Below are positions 46,833 through 57,158 of a stretch of DNA of 64,000 bases, in pieces. Within the stretch, counting starts at the first letter, position 1, and each line of letters opens with the position of its first letter. This DNA comes from Flavobacterium sp. 11 (GTDB lineage Bacteria > Bacteroidota > Bacteroidia > Flavobacteriales > Flavobacteriaceae). Position numbers and translations under genes: made by a program. The stretch spans positions 1,054,001 to 1,118,000 of the forward strand of contig NZ_PEFE01000001.1 of NCBI RefSeq assembly GCF_002754315.1. The letters run 5' to 3'. A model generated the notes under the pieces. It had not been told where the DNA came from and made no database searches. It saw only the letters and a list, made by a program, of their open reading frames with translations.

Positions 46833-47693
46833 ATGAAACTATACCCTATAGAAACCGGAAATTTTAAACTTGATGGTGGCGCAATGTTTGGCGTAGTGCC
46901 AAAGACTATTTGGAATAAAACCAATCCAGCCGATGAAAATAACCTGATTGATATTGCGGCACGCTGTTTATTGATTGAAGATGGCAACCGATTGATTTTG
47001 ATTGATACCGGAATGGGAAACAAACAATCAGAGAAGTTTTTTGGTTATTATTCGCTTTGGGGAACACATTCGATGGATAAATCGTTGGCTAAATATGGTT
47101 TTCACCGTGATGATATCACCGATGTTTTTATGACGCATTTGCATTTTGACCATTGCGGCGGAAGTGTTCAATGGAACGCTGATAAAACCGGTTATGAACC
47201 GGCGTTTAAAAATGCTAAATTCTGGTCTAATGAAAATCACTGGGAATGGGCAACAAAACCCAATGTCAGAGAAAAAGCATCTTTTCTATCCGAAAATATT
47301 TTGCCGATGCAGGAAAGTGGGCAGCTGCATTTTATCCAAAAACCGGAAGGAGATTTTTTGGCAACATCAGAACTTGGTTTTGGCATCTTCTTTGCAGATG
47401 GACATACCGAGAAGCAAATGATTCCGCACATTCAATATAAGGATAAGACCATCGTTTTTTGCGCTGATTTATTGGCAACAGCCGGACATATTCCAATTCC
47501 GTATGTGATGGGATATGACACACGACCTTTATTGACCATGCCAGAAAAAGAAAAATTCATGAATACGGCGGCTGATAATAATTATTATTTGTTCTTGGAG
47601 CACGACGCGCATAATGAAATAATAACCGTACAAAAAACAGAAAAAGGCGTTCGGTTGGCAGAAGTTTTTACTTGCGAACAAATCTTAACATAG
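46833..47693 (+). CDS. MBL-fold metallo-hydrolase
   Basis: 286 residues. The metal-binding motif is HLHFDH (in MTHLHFDHCGG, about residues 105-110), with further ligands in FADGHTEKQMIP, FCADLLAT and LEHDAHNE. Members hydrolyse lactones, thioesters or phosphodiesters; the LILIDTGMGNK start matches the quorum-quenching-like subgroup, but the substrate is unknown. A single gene with no clear partners. Confidence 0.85.
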   Translation: MKLYPIETGNFKLDGGAMFGVVPKTIWNKTNPADENNLIDIAARCLLIEDGNRLILIDTGMGNKQSEKFFGYYSLWGTHSMDKSLAKYGFHRDDITDVFMTHLHFDHCGGSVQWNADKTGYEPAFKNAKFWSNENHWEWATKPNVREKASFLSENILPMQESGQLHFIQKPEGDFLATSELGFGIFFADGHTEKQMIPHIQYKDKTIVFCADLLATAGHIPIPYVMGYDTRPLLTMPEKEKFMNTAADNNYYLFLEHDAHNEIITVQKTEKGVRLAEVFTCEQILT

Positions 47694-47768
47694 TGTTAAT
47701 CATAACTCCTTTTGTAACAAAAAAAATTATTTTAGACAAATATTTCAAAATTAACAAAAACATTTTCG

Positions 47769-49397
47769 ATGAATACCATTAAACCTATTTACATTTCTGC
47801 TTTTGCTCTTTTAGCATTAGTAGGATGTGGCGCTTCAAAACAAGTTTCAAATACCACTAATTCTGGACTAGTTGCCATAAGCGCACCTTTAAACATTAAA
47901 AAAAAGGCACCAATTGCTGAAAATGACTTGAAACGTTGGAGTCATCTGGATATCGTAACTGATACTATTCCTGGAATGAGTGTTGACAAGGCTTATGCTG
48001 AATTATTGAAAGGCAAAAAAGGCGTTCCAGTTATTGTTGGAATTGTAGATTCTGGTGTAGATATCGAACACGAAGATTTGAAATCGGTACTTTGGACCAA
48101 TACAAAAGAAATCGCCGGAAACGGAATTGACGATGACAAAAACGGATATATCGATGATATTCATGGATGGAATTTTCTTGGAGATAGTACCAAAGAGAAT
48201 CTGGAATATGAAAGAATCATTAAAGATAAAACCTTAGTTGATGGTGCTACGTTTCAAGAGGCTAAAGCATTGAATGATAAAAAAATTGCTGATGCAGTTA
48301 CAGGAAAAACACGCTCAGAGCAAATGTTAGAGACTATTGCTGCAAGTGATGCTGTTTTGGCAAAACATTTTGGTAAACCAGTTTACACAATTGAGGAGGT
48401 AAATGCGATTGTTTCGCAAGAACCGGCAACACAAAAGAGCAAAGCAGCTATGCAGCAAATGCTTTCTTATGGATTGCCAATAGCGGAACTAAAAGTTGCT
48501 GTTCAAAAACAACTAGAGGATCAGGTTGCACTTATAAACGGAGACAATCTGAAAACAGATTACCGTAAAGTAGTAGGAGATAATCCAAATGATATCACTG
48601 ATACAAAATACGGAAACAATAATGTGATGGGACCAGACAAGAACGAAATTCTTCATGGAACGCACGTTGCCGGAATTGTTGCTCAAACTAGAAACAACGT
48701 ATTAGGTGGTGATGGTGTTGCTAATAATGTTCAGATTCTTACCGTTCGTGCAGTGCCAGACGGTGACGAGTATGATAAAGATATTGCACTTGGAATTCGT
48801 TATGCAGTAGATAATGGTGCCAAAGTAATCAACGGAAGTTTTGGAAAAAGCTTTTCTCCACACAGGCAATGGGTTTATGATGCGATAAAATATGCTGAGA
48901 AAAAAGATGTATTGATTGTTCATGCAGCAGGGAATGATGCAAAAGACATTGATTATGCAGAAAATTTCCCTAACGATTCTGAAGATAAAGTAACAGAGTT
49001 TGCGGATAATTTAATCACAATTGGTGCGTTGAATTTTGAATACGGAAATAAAGTGGTGGCTCGTTTTTCTAACATTGGAAAAATTAATGTTGACGTTTTT
49101 GCTCCTGGAGTAAAAATCTACGCTACAACTCCAAATAATACTTATAAATATTTACAAGGAACATCAATGGCTGCGCCAAATGCTGCCGGAGTTGCCGCTT
49201 TAATTCGTTCGTATTATCCAAAATTATCTGCTCAACAAGTGAAGCATATTTTGATGGATTCAGGAGTTGCGATTACAACGGATGTTATTGTAGGAGGAAA
49301 AGCAAATGACACACGTTCTTTTAGTGCTCTGTCTAAATCAGGAAAAATAGTAAATGCATACAACGCTTTACTGATGGCAGAAAAAATGTCTAAATAA
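47769..49397 (+). CDS. S8 family (subtilisin-like) serine peptidase, lipoprotein
   Basis: 542 residues with a lipoprotein signal (FALLALVGC, C20). The catalytic triad is D94 (GIVDSGVD), H296 (HGTHVAG) and S466 (GTSMAAPN). The stretch between D94 and H296 is about 200 residues, longer than in classic subtilisins, and holds a helical insertion (about 140-270). It acts outside the cytoplasm. A terminator follows, then the M1 peptidase gene on the same strand. Confidence 0.93.
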   Translation: MNTIKPIYISAFALLALVGCGASKQVSNTTNSGLVAISAPLNIKKKAPIAENDLKRWSHLDIVTDTIPGMSVDKAYAELLKGKKGVPVIVGIVDSGVDIEHEDLKSVLWTNTKEIAGNGIDDDKNGYIDDIHGWNFLGDSTKENLEYERIIKDKTLVDGATFQEAKALNDKKIADAVTGKTRSEQMLETIAASDAVLAKHFGKPVYTIEEVNAIVSQEPATQKSKAAMQQMLSYGLPIAELKVAVQKQLEDQVALINGDNLKTDYRKVVGDNPNDITDTKYGNNNVMGPDKNEILHGTHVAGIVAQTRNNVLGGDGVANNVQILTVRAVPDGDEYDKDIALGIRYAVDNGAKVINGSFGKSFSPHRQWVYDAIKYAEKKDVLIVHAAGNDAKDIDYAENFPNDSEDKVTEFADNLITIGALNFEYGNKVVARFSNIGKINVDVFAPGVKIYATTPNNTYKYLQGTSMAAPNAAGVAALIRSYYPKLSAQQVKHILMDSGVAITTDVIVGGKANDTRSFSALSKSGKIVNAYNALLMAEKMSK

Positions 49398-49420
49398 TAT
49401 TTTAAGAATTCATTACTTTT

Positions 49421-49450
49421 GGAAGGGCAATTTGCCCTTCCATTTTTATT
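49421..49450 (+). terminator. Terminator of the S8 peptidase gene
   Basis: Stem GGAAGGGC / GCCCTTCC with a tight AATTT loop, followed by a T-rich run. It ends just before the M1 peptidase start at 49460. Confidence 0.72.
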
Positions 49451-49459
49451 TTAACCTAC

Positions 49460-51334
49460 ATGAAAAAATTACTTTTAGTTTCTATTTTATCCTTAAGTTT
49501 TGGAAGTCTTTTGGCTCAAAACGGTACGTATTGGCAGCAGCATGTCGATTACAAAATGGATGTGTCCATGGATGTAAAAACATACCAATACAAAGGAAAA
49601 CAGGAATTGGTTTACACCAACAATTCTCCTGATACTTTGAGAAAAGTATATTATCACCTATTTAATAATGCCTTTCAGCCTGGAAGCGAAATGGATGCCA
49701 GAATCCAAAGCATCAAAGATCCAGACGGCAGAATGGTCACCAAAGTAAAAGTTGGTGATAAAGAAGTCAAAGAAAGCCGCATTAAAAATTTGAAACCAAA
49801 TGAAATTGGTTACTTGCGAATTTCTAATTTCAAGCAAGACGGAGCAGTTGCTAGTGCAAAAGAGATTGGAACTATCCTTGAAGTGACTTTGGCTAAGCCA
49901 ATTCTACCAAATTCAAAAACTACGTTTACATTAGATTTTGATGGTCAGGTTCCCATTCAGATTCGTCGTTCCGGAAGAAATAATGCCGAAGGCGTAGAAT
50001 TATCAATGGCTCAGTGGTATCCAAAACTGGCTGAATTTGATTTTGAAGGTTGGCATGCTGATCCTTATATCGCCAGAGAGTTTCATGGCGTTTGGGGAAA
50101 TTTTGACGTAAACATTACTATTGATAAAGATTATGTTTTAGGAGGTACCGGTTATTTGCAAAATAAAAACGAAATTGGTCACGGTTATCAAGACCAAGGT
50201 GTTGTTGTGTCTGTTCCAAAGAAAACAAAAACATTGACTTGGCATTTTAATGCGCCAATGGTTCATGATTTTACTTGGGCTGCTGATAAGAATTACATTC
50301 ATGATGTAGTAAAAGCACCTAATGGTGTTGACTTGCATTTCTTGTATAAAAACAATCCAAAATACATTCAAAACTGGAAAAACCTGCAACCAAAAACGGT
50401 TCAGTTAATGGAAATTTACAACAAAACGGTTGGAGATTATCCGTACAAACAATATTCTGTGATTCAAGGTGGCGATGGTGGAATGGAATATGCCATGTGT
50501 ACGTTGATTTTAGGTCAAGGTACGTTTGATGGGTTGCTAGGAGTAACCGCACATGAAATGGCACATTCTTGGTTCCAGCATATTTTGGCTTCCAATGAAT
50601 CAAAACACGGATGGATGGATGAAGGATTTACCTCATTCCTGGAAGATTTTGGACTTAATGAAATTGCCGATAAAAAAGTAGAAAACCCATTTGCAGCAGC
50701 TTATAAAGGGTATTTTGCAATGGTAAATTCAGGAAAAGAATTGCCACAGGGAACTCATGCGGATCGTTTTGATGAAAACAGAGTCTACAGCGTTACTTCC
50801 TACAGTAAAGGTGAAATTTTCTTAGCACAATTGATATATTTAATAGGTAAAGAAAATCTATTTAAAACGTTGAAAAAATATTACAGCGATTTCAAATTCA
50901 AACATCCTACGCCAAATGATATTAAAAGATCTGCCGAAAGAGTTTCTGGAGCAAATCTGGATTGGTATTTAGTGGATTGGACTGAAACCACCAATACTAT
51001 TGATTATGGTATCAAAGAAGTAAAGGAAAATGCGGATAAAACAACCGTTACTCTAGAAAGAATTGGAAGAATGCCAATGCCGATAGATTTGACAGTGGAA
51101 TATACAGACGGAACAACAGAAAGTTTCTACATCCCGTTGCGCATGATGAGTTTTGAAAAAGAAAACCCAAATCCTGCAGTAAAAAGAACGGTTTTGAATG
51201 ATTGGGCTTGGGCGTATCCAACTTTTGAATTCAACATTACGAAATCAAAAGCTTCCATCAAGAAAATAACGATTGATCCAAGTGGGTTAATGGCCGATTT
51301 AAAAATGGAAAATAACACTTATGAGATAAAGTAA
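49460..51334 (+). CDS. M1 family metallopeptidase
   Basis: 624 residues with a signal peptide (LLLVSILSLSFGSLLAQ), so periplasmic or secreted. The zinc motif is HEMAHSWFQH with the third ligand glutamate in WMDEGFTSFLEDF, 19 residues on; the exopeptidase motif GGMEY appears as GGDGGMEYAM. Members are aminopeptidases of broad specificity. The N-terminal beta domain begins YWQQHVDYKMDVSMD. The gene follows the S8 peptidase, as a possible pair of protein-scavenging enzymes. Confidence 0.93.
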   Translation: MKKLLLVSILSLSFGSLLAQNGTYWQQHVDYKMDVSMDVKTYQYKGKQELVYTNNSPDTLRKVYYHLFNNAFQPGSEMDARIQSIKDPDGRMVTKVKVGDKEVKESRIKNLKPNEIGYLRISNFKQDGAVASAKEIGTILEVTLAKPILPNSKTTFTLDFDGQVPIQIRRSGRNNAEGVELSMAQWYPKLAEFDFEGWHADPYIAREFHGVWGNFDVNITIDKDYVLGGTGYLQNKNEIGHGYQDQGVVVSVPKKTKTLTWHFNAPMVHDFTWAADKNYIHDVVKAPNGVDLHFLYKNNPKYIQNWKNLQPKTVQLMEIYNKTVGDYPYKQYSVIQGGDGGMEYAMCTLILGQGTFDGLLGVTAHEMAHSWFQHILASNESKHGWMDEGFTSFLEDFGLNEIADKKVENPFAAAYKGYFAMVNSGKELPQGTHADRFDENRVYSVTSYSKGEIFLAQLIYLIGKENLFKTLKKYYSDFKFKHPTPNDIKRSAERVSGANLDWYLVDWTETTNTIDYGIKEVKENADKTTVTLERIGRMPMPIDLTVEYTDGTTESFYIPLRMMSFEKENPNPAVKRTVLNDWAWAYPTFEFNITKSKASIKKITIDPSGLMADLKMENNTYEIK

Positions 51335-51352
51335 AATTTATCTAAACTCCAT

Positions 51353-51387
51353 AAAAAAAGTCTAGTTCTTTAACTAGACTTTTTTTT
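51353..51387. terminator. Bidirectional terminator between M1 peptidase and L-threonine dehydrogenase genes
   Basis: Stem AAAGTCTAGTT / AACTAGACTTT with a CTTT loop, flanked by A and T tracts on both sides. Confidence 0.82.
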
Positions 51388-51406
51388 GGTTTTATTTTTA
51401 AGGAAA

Positions 51407-52345
51407 CTATTTCAAATGCTCCAGCATATCAATCGTCATGCTTTCCAAATCAAATTCATGTTTCCATCCCCAGTCTTTTCTGGCTTCAGCGTCATCAATA
51501 CTCGCTGGCCAGCTGTCGGCTATTTTTTGACGGAAATCCGGTTTGTAAGTAACGGTAAATTCAGGAATGTGTTTCTTGATTTCGGCAGCAATCTCCGTTG
51601 GCGTAAAGCTCATTGCAGCTAGATTATACGAAGAATGAATTTTTATTTGGTCGACCGGCGCTTGCATAATTTGAATGGTCGCAGCAATGGCATCGTCCAT
51701 ATACATCATCGGCATTTTAGTTTCTGAAGATAAAAAGCATTCGTATGTTTTATCCGAAAGTGCTTTGTGAAAAATATCTACCGCATAATCCGTAGTTCCG
51801 CCACCAGGAGGCGATGACCAGCTGATTAAACCCGGATAACGGATGCTTCTTACATCTACACCAAAGATATTATGGTAGTATTCGCACCATCTTTCGCCTG
51901 CTTGTTTGCTGATTCCGTACACCGTTGAAGGTTCCATAATGGTATATTGTGGCGTATTTTCTTTAGGAGTTGTTGGTCCAAAAACCGCAATACTCGAAGG
52001 CCAGAATATTTTTTTTATTTTTCCGGCTTTCGCCAAATTCAAAACATGAAACAACGAATTCATATTTAAGTCCCAAGCAAATGCCGGGTTTTTCTCGGCT
52101 GTAGCCGATAATAATGCCGCCATCAAATACACTTCATCAATTTGGTGCAATTCTACCAAATGTTCAATTTGATTGAAATCTAAAGCATTCACCACTTCAA
52201 ATGGACCAGAATTGACAACATCAATATTTAACTTTCGGATATCCGAAGCAATTACGTTTTCTGTTCCGTGTAGTTGCCGCAGCTTTTGGGTAAGCTCCGT
52301 TCCAATTTGTCCGCAAGCTCCAATAATCAATATTTTAGTACTCAT
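51407..52345 (-). CDS. L-threonine 3-dehydrogenase, short-chain (epimerase-like) type
   Basis: 312 residues from ATG 52345 (MSTKILIIGACGQIGTELTQ); an upstream in-frame start at 52384 would add 13 non-conserved residues. The Rossmann motif is GACGQIG, the catalytic YxxxK is in YGISKQAGERW and a PSSIAVFGP motif supplies the serine. Length and sequence match the Flavobacterium-type SDR L-threonine dehydrogenase, which makes 2-amino-3-ketobutyrate from threonine with NAD. A related UDP-sugar epimerase role is less likely. Confidence 0.85.
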   Translation of the reverse strand: MSTKILIIGACGQIGTELTQKLRQLHGTENVIASDIRKLNIDVVNSGPFEVVNALDFNQIEHLVELHQIDEVYLMAALLSATAEKNPAFAWDLNMNSLFHVLNLAKAGKIKKIFWPSSIAVFGPTTPKENTPQYTIMEPSTVYGISKQAGERWCEYYHNIFGVDVRSIRYPGLISWSSPPGGGTTDYAVDIFHKALSDKTYECFLSSETKMPMMYMDDAIAATIQIMQAPVDQIKIHSSYNLAAMSFTPTEIAAEIKKHIPEFTVTYKPDFRQKIADSWPASIDDAEARKDWGWKHEFDLESMTIDMLEHLK

Positions 52346-52658
52346 TTTTGTCTGTTTTGAAAAACAAAGATAACGTTTTCGCAAATAACATAATTTTGAT
52401 TAAAAACAATGTGAATTTCTTAAAATAGTATTTAAAAAGGAGTTTTATTTCTTAATTTATGACTTTTTAAACACAAAAACTGCTTCAAGAATATTAGATT
52501 GTTATTCCTATGCGGTAATTCGTAATTGTAAATTTACTTTGTAACTTTGTAGCTTAATTAATGGAAATTTTTAAAGGAGCATAACTCGTTCTAATTTATA
52601 AAATTAAGAGCGTATGTGAATTACATTCAGCCATTAAAAAAACGATAAATAGCCACAC
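52346..52658. other. Divergent spacer with promoter signals
   Basis: A 313-base gap between divergent genes. On the minus strand TATCTTTG (52365-52372) lies about 20 bases before the threonine dehydrogenase start. On the plus strand TAACTTTG (52542-52549) precedes the lipoprotein gene by about 110 bases. No gene seen. Confidence 0.45.
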
Positions 52659-53264
52659 ATGAAATATAAAATAGCAGTTTTCTTTTCTCTGGTTTTTCTT
52701 TTGTTGTCCTGTAAAAATGACAATCAAAAACGCATTGCCGAAAATAAAAAAGAGATGCAAAAAAGAGAAGTCATTTTCAAAAACATAGAGAAAGGTTGGG
52801 TTTTTTATGACACACCTGTAACGGAAGCTTCTGAAAAAAGCATCGCATCTTGGAATGAATGGCGCATTTTTTTGGCTGAACTAGCCTTGAAACCTAAAAA
52901 AACCATTGGCGCTTTTCAGCAAAAATCGAAAGCACTTTCTAAAAAAGTAATGGCTTTGAACACTAATATTCCGTATGAATACAATAAACCTCAAATAAAA
53001 AGTAGGATTTCGACTTTAATTACTAAAGTACGTTTGTTGGATTTATTCATTCATTTGGATAATATTCCGGATAAAAAAGTGACATTATTAGTATCAGAAA
53101 TCAACTTGGAATTGGTTTCGTTACAAAGACAAATGGACAAAATTGTGGAGAAAAGTAGAATTCCGCTTGAAGAAGGGGAATCTGATTTATTGAAAATGAT
53201 GGACACCACAAGAGCCATTCCTAATACACCAGTTATCGACCCAAATCTGCCACGCGTTGAGTAA
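52659..53264 (+). CDS. Lipoprotein of unknown function upstream of mfd
   Basis: 201 residues. The lipobox is LLLSC (C18). The remainder is helical and charged (KRIAENKKEMQKREVIF, LVSEINLELVSLQRQMDKI), ending in a proline-containing tail (VIDPNLPRVE). No domain recognised. Its last codons overlap the TTG start of mfd by 8 bases, so the two are translationally coupled. The pairing of an outer-envelope lipoprotein with a DNA repair gene is probably just an operon accident. Confidence 0.7.
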   Translation: MKYKIAVFFSLVFLLLSCKNDNQKRIAENKKEMQKREVIFKNIEKGWVFYDTPVTEASEKSIASWNEWRIFLAELALKPKKTIGAFQQKSKALSKKVMALNTNIPYEYNKPQIKSRISTLITKVRLLDLFIHLDNIPDKKVTLLVSEINLELVSLQRQMDKIVEKSRIPLEEGESDLLKMMDTTRAIPNTPVIDPNLPRVE

Positions 53265-56200
53265 AACAGCCTTATACAATACCTACGATAATTCGCCAAA
53301 AACCCAGCAAATTGTTGCTCGTTTATTGGAAAACAACCAAGTCAAAATGCAACTGTCGGGACTTTTGGGTTCTGCACTTTCGTTTGTAATTCGATCTGTT
53401 TTCAAGAAAGCCGAACTTCCTTTTTTGATTGTTTTAAACAATAAAGAAGAAGCGGCGTATTATTTGAATGATTTGGAACAAATGATTGGGGAGCAAGATG
53501 TACTTTTTTATCCCGGTTCATTTCGTCGCCCTTACGAAATTGAAGAAACTGATAATGCTAATGTTTTGCTTCGCGCCGAAGTGTTAAACCGAATCAATTC
53601 CCGTAAAAAACCAGCCGTTATTGTCACCTATCCCGAAGCCTTATTCGAGAAAGTGGTTACCCGAAAAGAATTGGATAAAAACACGTTGAAAGTTGCTGTT
53701 GGTGACAAGATTTCCATCGATTTTATCAACGAAGTTTTGTTCGAATATGAATTTAAAAGAGTTGATTTCATTACAGAACCCGGAGAATTTTCGGTTCGTG
53801 GAGGAATTGTCGATGTGTTTTCTTTTTCGAATGATAATCCGTACCGAATTGAGTTTTTTGGAGACGAGGTGGAGAGCATTCGTACCTTCGATGTAGCCAC
53901 ACAATTGTCCATTGAAACGCAAAAAAAGATTACTATAATTCCCAATGTGGAGAATAAAGTTTTTCAGGAAAACCGCGAAAGTTTCTTAGATTATATTTCG
54001 GAGAAAACGGTAATTTTTATTCAGAACACCGAAGATTTTTTAGCACAATTAGACAAACAATTTGGCAAAGCCGAAGAAGCTTTCGCAAAATTGTCGCAGG
54101 AAATAAAACGGTCATCTCCAGAAAAATTGTTCTTGAATCAAACCGAATTTATAAAAAGAGCGTTGGATTTTTCCATTGTGGAATTGAGTTCGAAACCTAT
54201 TTTTAGAACTAACAAAAAATTCGAATTTCACATTCAGCCGCAACCGTCGTTCAACAAACAATTTGATTTGTTGTTGAATAATCTGAATGAAAATCATTTC
54301 AACGGCTACAAAAATTATTTGTTTTGTTCCAATGATGCACAAGCCAAACGATTTCATGATATTTTCGAAACCTTGGATGAGGCCAATTCGGAGAATATCA
54401 GAAAACAATATCATACCGTTGTTTTGCCTTTGTACCAAGGATTTATCGACGAGGAAAACCAAATAACCTGTTACACCGACCATCAAATTTTTGAACGCTA
54501 CCATAAATTCAGCATCAAAAATGGCTATTCGAAAAAACAGAATATCACTTTAAAAGAACTCACAACTTTGTCTGTTGGTGATTATGTGACACACATCGAT
54601 CACGGAATTGGACGTTTTGGAGGATTACAAAAAATACAAGTCGAAGGCAAAACACAGGAAGCAATTAAGTTGGTCTATGCCGATAATGATATTGTGTATG
54701 TGAGTATTCATTCGCTGCACAAAATTTCAAAATACAACGGAAAAGACGGAACGCCGCCCAAAATTTACAAATTGGGTTCGAATGCTTGGAAGATTTTAAA
54801 ACAAAAAACCAAGGCGCGTGTCAAACATATTGCATTCAATTTGATTCAACTGTATGCCAAAAGAAGACTGGAGAAAGGATTTCAGTTTGCACCTGATAGT
54901 TATTTGCAAAACGAACTAGAAAGCTCGTTTATTTATGAAGATACGCCGGACCAAACCAAATCAACTGCAGAAGTAAAAGCCGATATGGAAAGCGACCGCC
55001 CGATGGATCGTTTGGTTTGTGGTGATGTAGGTTTCGGTAAAACGGAAGTTGCCATTCGCGCCGCTTTCAAGGCGGTAGACAACAGTAAGCAAGTGGCAAT
55101 TTTGGTTCCTACGACGATTTTGGCGTACCAACATTACCGCACTTTCACGGAACGATTGAAAGATATGCCAGTTTCTATTGGGTATTTAAACCGTTTCAGA
55201 ACGGCCAAACAAAAAGCAGAAACGCTAAAACAATTAGCCGAAGGAAAACTAGATATTGTGATTGGAACACATCAATTAGTCAACAAAAATGTAGTTTTCA
55301 AAGACCTTGGATTGCTGATTGTGGATGAGGAACAAAAATTTGGTGTCAACGTAAAAGACAAACTCAAAACCATTGCGGCGAATGTCGATACTTTGACATT
55401 GACAGCAACTCCAATTCCGAGAACGTTGCAGTTTTCGTTGATGGCAGCGCGCGATTTATCAGTAATTACAACGCCTCCGCCTAACAGATATCCTATTGAA
55501 ACGAATGTAGTAGGTTTTAGTGAAGAGTTGATTCGGGATGCGATTTCGTATGAAATTCAGCGTAACGGACAGGTTTTCTTTATTAATAATCGAATTGAAA
55601 ATATCAAGGAAGTTGCTGGAATGATTCAGCGTTTGGTCCCAAATGCCAGAGTTGGAATTGGTCACGGTCAAATGGACGGAAAAAAGCTCGAAGAATTAAT
55701 GTTGGCTTTCATGAACGGAGAATTTGATGTTTTGGTGGCAACCACAATTATCGAAAGCGGTTTAGACGTTCCTAATGCAAATACGATTTTTATCAACAAT
55801 GCGAATAATTTTGGATTGTCTGATTTACATCAAATGCGGGGTCGAGTAGGGCGTAGCAACAAGAAAGCGTTTTGCTATTTTATTTGTCCGCCGTATTCTG
55901 CCATGACCGATGATGCCAGAAAAAGAATTCAGGCTTTGGAACAGTTTAGTGAACTGGGAAGTGGATTCAATATTGCGATGAAAGATTTGGAGATTCGTGG
56001 TGCCGGAGATTTATTGGGAGGCGAACAAAGTGGTTTCATCAACGAAATTGGTTTTGATACGTACCAAAAAATCATGAACGAAGCCATCGACGAATTGAAA
56101 GAAAATGAATTCAAGGATTTATATCCGGAAGAAAATAATTTGGAAACCAAAGAATACGTAAAAGACCTGCAAATTGATACCGATTTTGAGTTGTTGTTTT

Positions 56201-56622
56201 CGGATGAATACATCAATAACGTTTCGGAACGATTGAGTTTGTACAATGAATTAGGTGCTGTAAAAAATGAAGAAGAACTCATCATTTTCCAAAATAAATT
56301 GATTGACCGCTTTGGTCCAATGCCACCACGAGCCAATGCTTTGATGAATAGCATTCGTATCAAATGGATTGCGACTCGCATTGGAATCGAGAAATTAGTG
56401 ATGAAACAAGGCAAGATGATTGGTTATTTTGTATCTGATCAACAATCAGATTATTACCAGTCCAATCGTTTTTATCAGGTGCTACAATTTGTGCAAAAAC
56501 ACAGTTCTATTTGTAAAATGAAAGAAAAACAAACGCCAGCAGGGTTACGATTGCTATTGACTTTTGACAATGTAAAGAATACCAGAACTGCTTTGGAATT
56601 GATGGAGTTATTGGGAAAATAG
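53257..56622 (+). CDS. mfd: Transcription-repair coupling factor Mfd
   Basis: 1121 residues from a TTG start that overlaps the upstream gene by 8 bases. Domains in order: UvrB-like N-terminal region (about 1-340), RNA polymerase-interacting CarD-like domain (about 440-510: SVGDYVTHIDHGIGRFGG), SF2 helicase with Walker A GDVGFGKTE (about 590-598), DEEQ (LIVDEEQKFGV), motif VI MRGRVGRSNK, and the C-terminal TRCF domain. Mfd removes stalled RNA polymerase at lesions and recruits UvrA. All motifs are intact. Confidence 0.96.
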   Translation: MSKTALYNTYDNSPKTQQIVARLLENNQVKMQLSGLLGSALSFVIRSVFKKAELPFLIVLNNKEEAAYYLNDLEQMIGEQDVLFYPGSFRRPYEIEETDNANVLLRAEVLNRINSRKKPAVIVTYPEALFEKVVTRKELDKNTLKVAVGDKISIDFINEVLFEYEFKRVDFITEPGEFSVRGGIVDVFSFSNDNPYRIEFFGDEVESIRTFDVATQLSIETQKKITIIPNVENKVFQENRESFLDYISEKTVIFIQNTEDFLAQLDKQFGKAEEAFAKLSQEIKRSSPEKLFLNQTEFIKRALDFSIVELSSKPIFRTNKKFEFHIQPQPSFNKQFDLLLNNLNENHFNGYKNYLFCSNDAQAKRFHDIFETLDEANSENIRKQYHTVVLPLYQGFIDEENQITCYTDHQIFERYHKFSIKNGYSKKQNITLKELTTLSVGDYVTHIDHGIGRFGGLQKIQVEGKTQEAIKLVYADNDIVYVSIHSLHKISKYNGKDGTPPKIYKLGSNAWKILKQKTKARVKHIAFNLIQLYAKRRLEKGFQFAPDSYLQNELESSFIYEDTPDQTKSTAEVKADMESDRPMDRLVCGDVGFGKTEVAIRAAFKAVDNSKQVAILVPTTILAYQHYRTFTERLKDMPVSIGYLNRFRTAKQKAETLKQLAEGKLDIVIGTHQLVNKNVVFKDLGLLIVDEEQKFGVNVKDKLKTIAANVDTLTLTATPIPRTLQFSLMAARDLSVITTPPPNRYPIETNVVGFSEELIRDAISYEIQRNGQVFFINNRIENIKEVAGMIQRLVPNARVGIGHGQMDGKKLEELMLAFMNGEFDVLVATTIIESGLDVPNANTIFINNANNFGLSDLHQMRGRVGRSNKKAFCYFICPPYSAMTDDARKRIQALEQFSELGSGFNIAMKDLEIRGAGDLLGGEQSGFINEIGFDTYQKIMNEAIDELKENEFKDLYPEENNLETKEYVKDLQIDTDFELLFSDEYINNVSERLSLYNELGAVKNEEELIIFQNKLIDRFGPMPPRANALMNSIRIKWIATRIGIEKLVMKQGKMIGYFVSDQQSDYYQSNRFYQVLQFVQKHSSICKMKEKQTPAGLRLLLTFDNVKNTRTALELMELLGK

Positions 56623-56712
56623 AGGATAAATATTCAATTTGACAGTGACTGAAATTAAAAGAAGAGTTATTTTTAAATTTGACTTGCATTGAACAAATTA
56701 AATCCAAATGAT

Positions 56713-57072
56713 ATGCTTACAGATATTAATCCCAAACTGCCGATGCGTAATAAAGCGATTACGCGAGACTACTATTTGAACGAATTGGGTTTTGAGGAAT
56801 ATGGGAGTGCTGATTTTGACGGCTACCTTATGGTGCAAAAAGACAGTATTCAAATTCATTTTTTTGAATTTAAAGAACTTGATCCAAAAGAAAATTACGG
56901 ACAAGTTTATATCAGAACGGACGATATTGACAAATTGTACCAATCATTATTGGACAAAAAAACAAGCATCCACCCAAATGGACCTTTAGAGATTAAACCT
57001 TGGGGACAAAAAGAATTTTCATTACTTGATCCAGACAATAATCTGCTGACTTTTGGGCAGAGTATATACTAA
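56713..57072 (+). CDS. VOC-family (bleomycin-resistance/glyoxalase-like) protein
   Basis: 119 residues from ATG 56713; a TTG at 56689 would add eight residues but is less likely. The fold and motifs resemble bleomycin-binding proteins: PKLPMRNKAITRDYY, LGFEEYG, IQIHFFEFKEL, YIRTDDIDKLYQSL and EFSLLDPDNNLLTFGQ. Such proteins either bind bleomycin-type drugs or are metal enzymes. The true ligand is unknown. A single short gene between mfd and the AraC-type gene. Confidence 0.8.
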   Translation: MLTDINPKLPMRNKAITRDYYLNELGFEEYGSADFDGYLMVQKDSIQIHFFEFKELDPKENYGQVYIRTDDIDKLYQSLLDKKTSIHPNGPLEIKPWGQKEFSLLDPDNNLLTFGQSIY

Positions 57073-57158
57073 ATTATTTTGGCGAAAGCGTTTAACCTTT
57101 TAAAGGATGAAGGCTTTGGTTTTAATTTGTATATTTGATTTTTACAAATTCATTCTCA

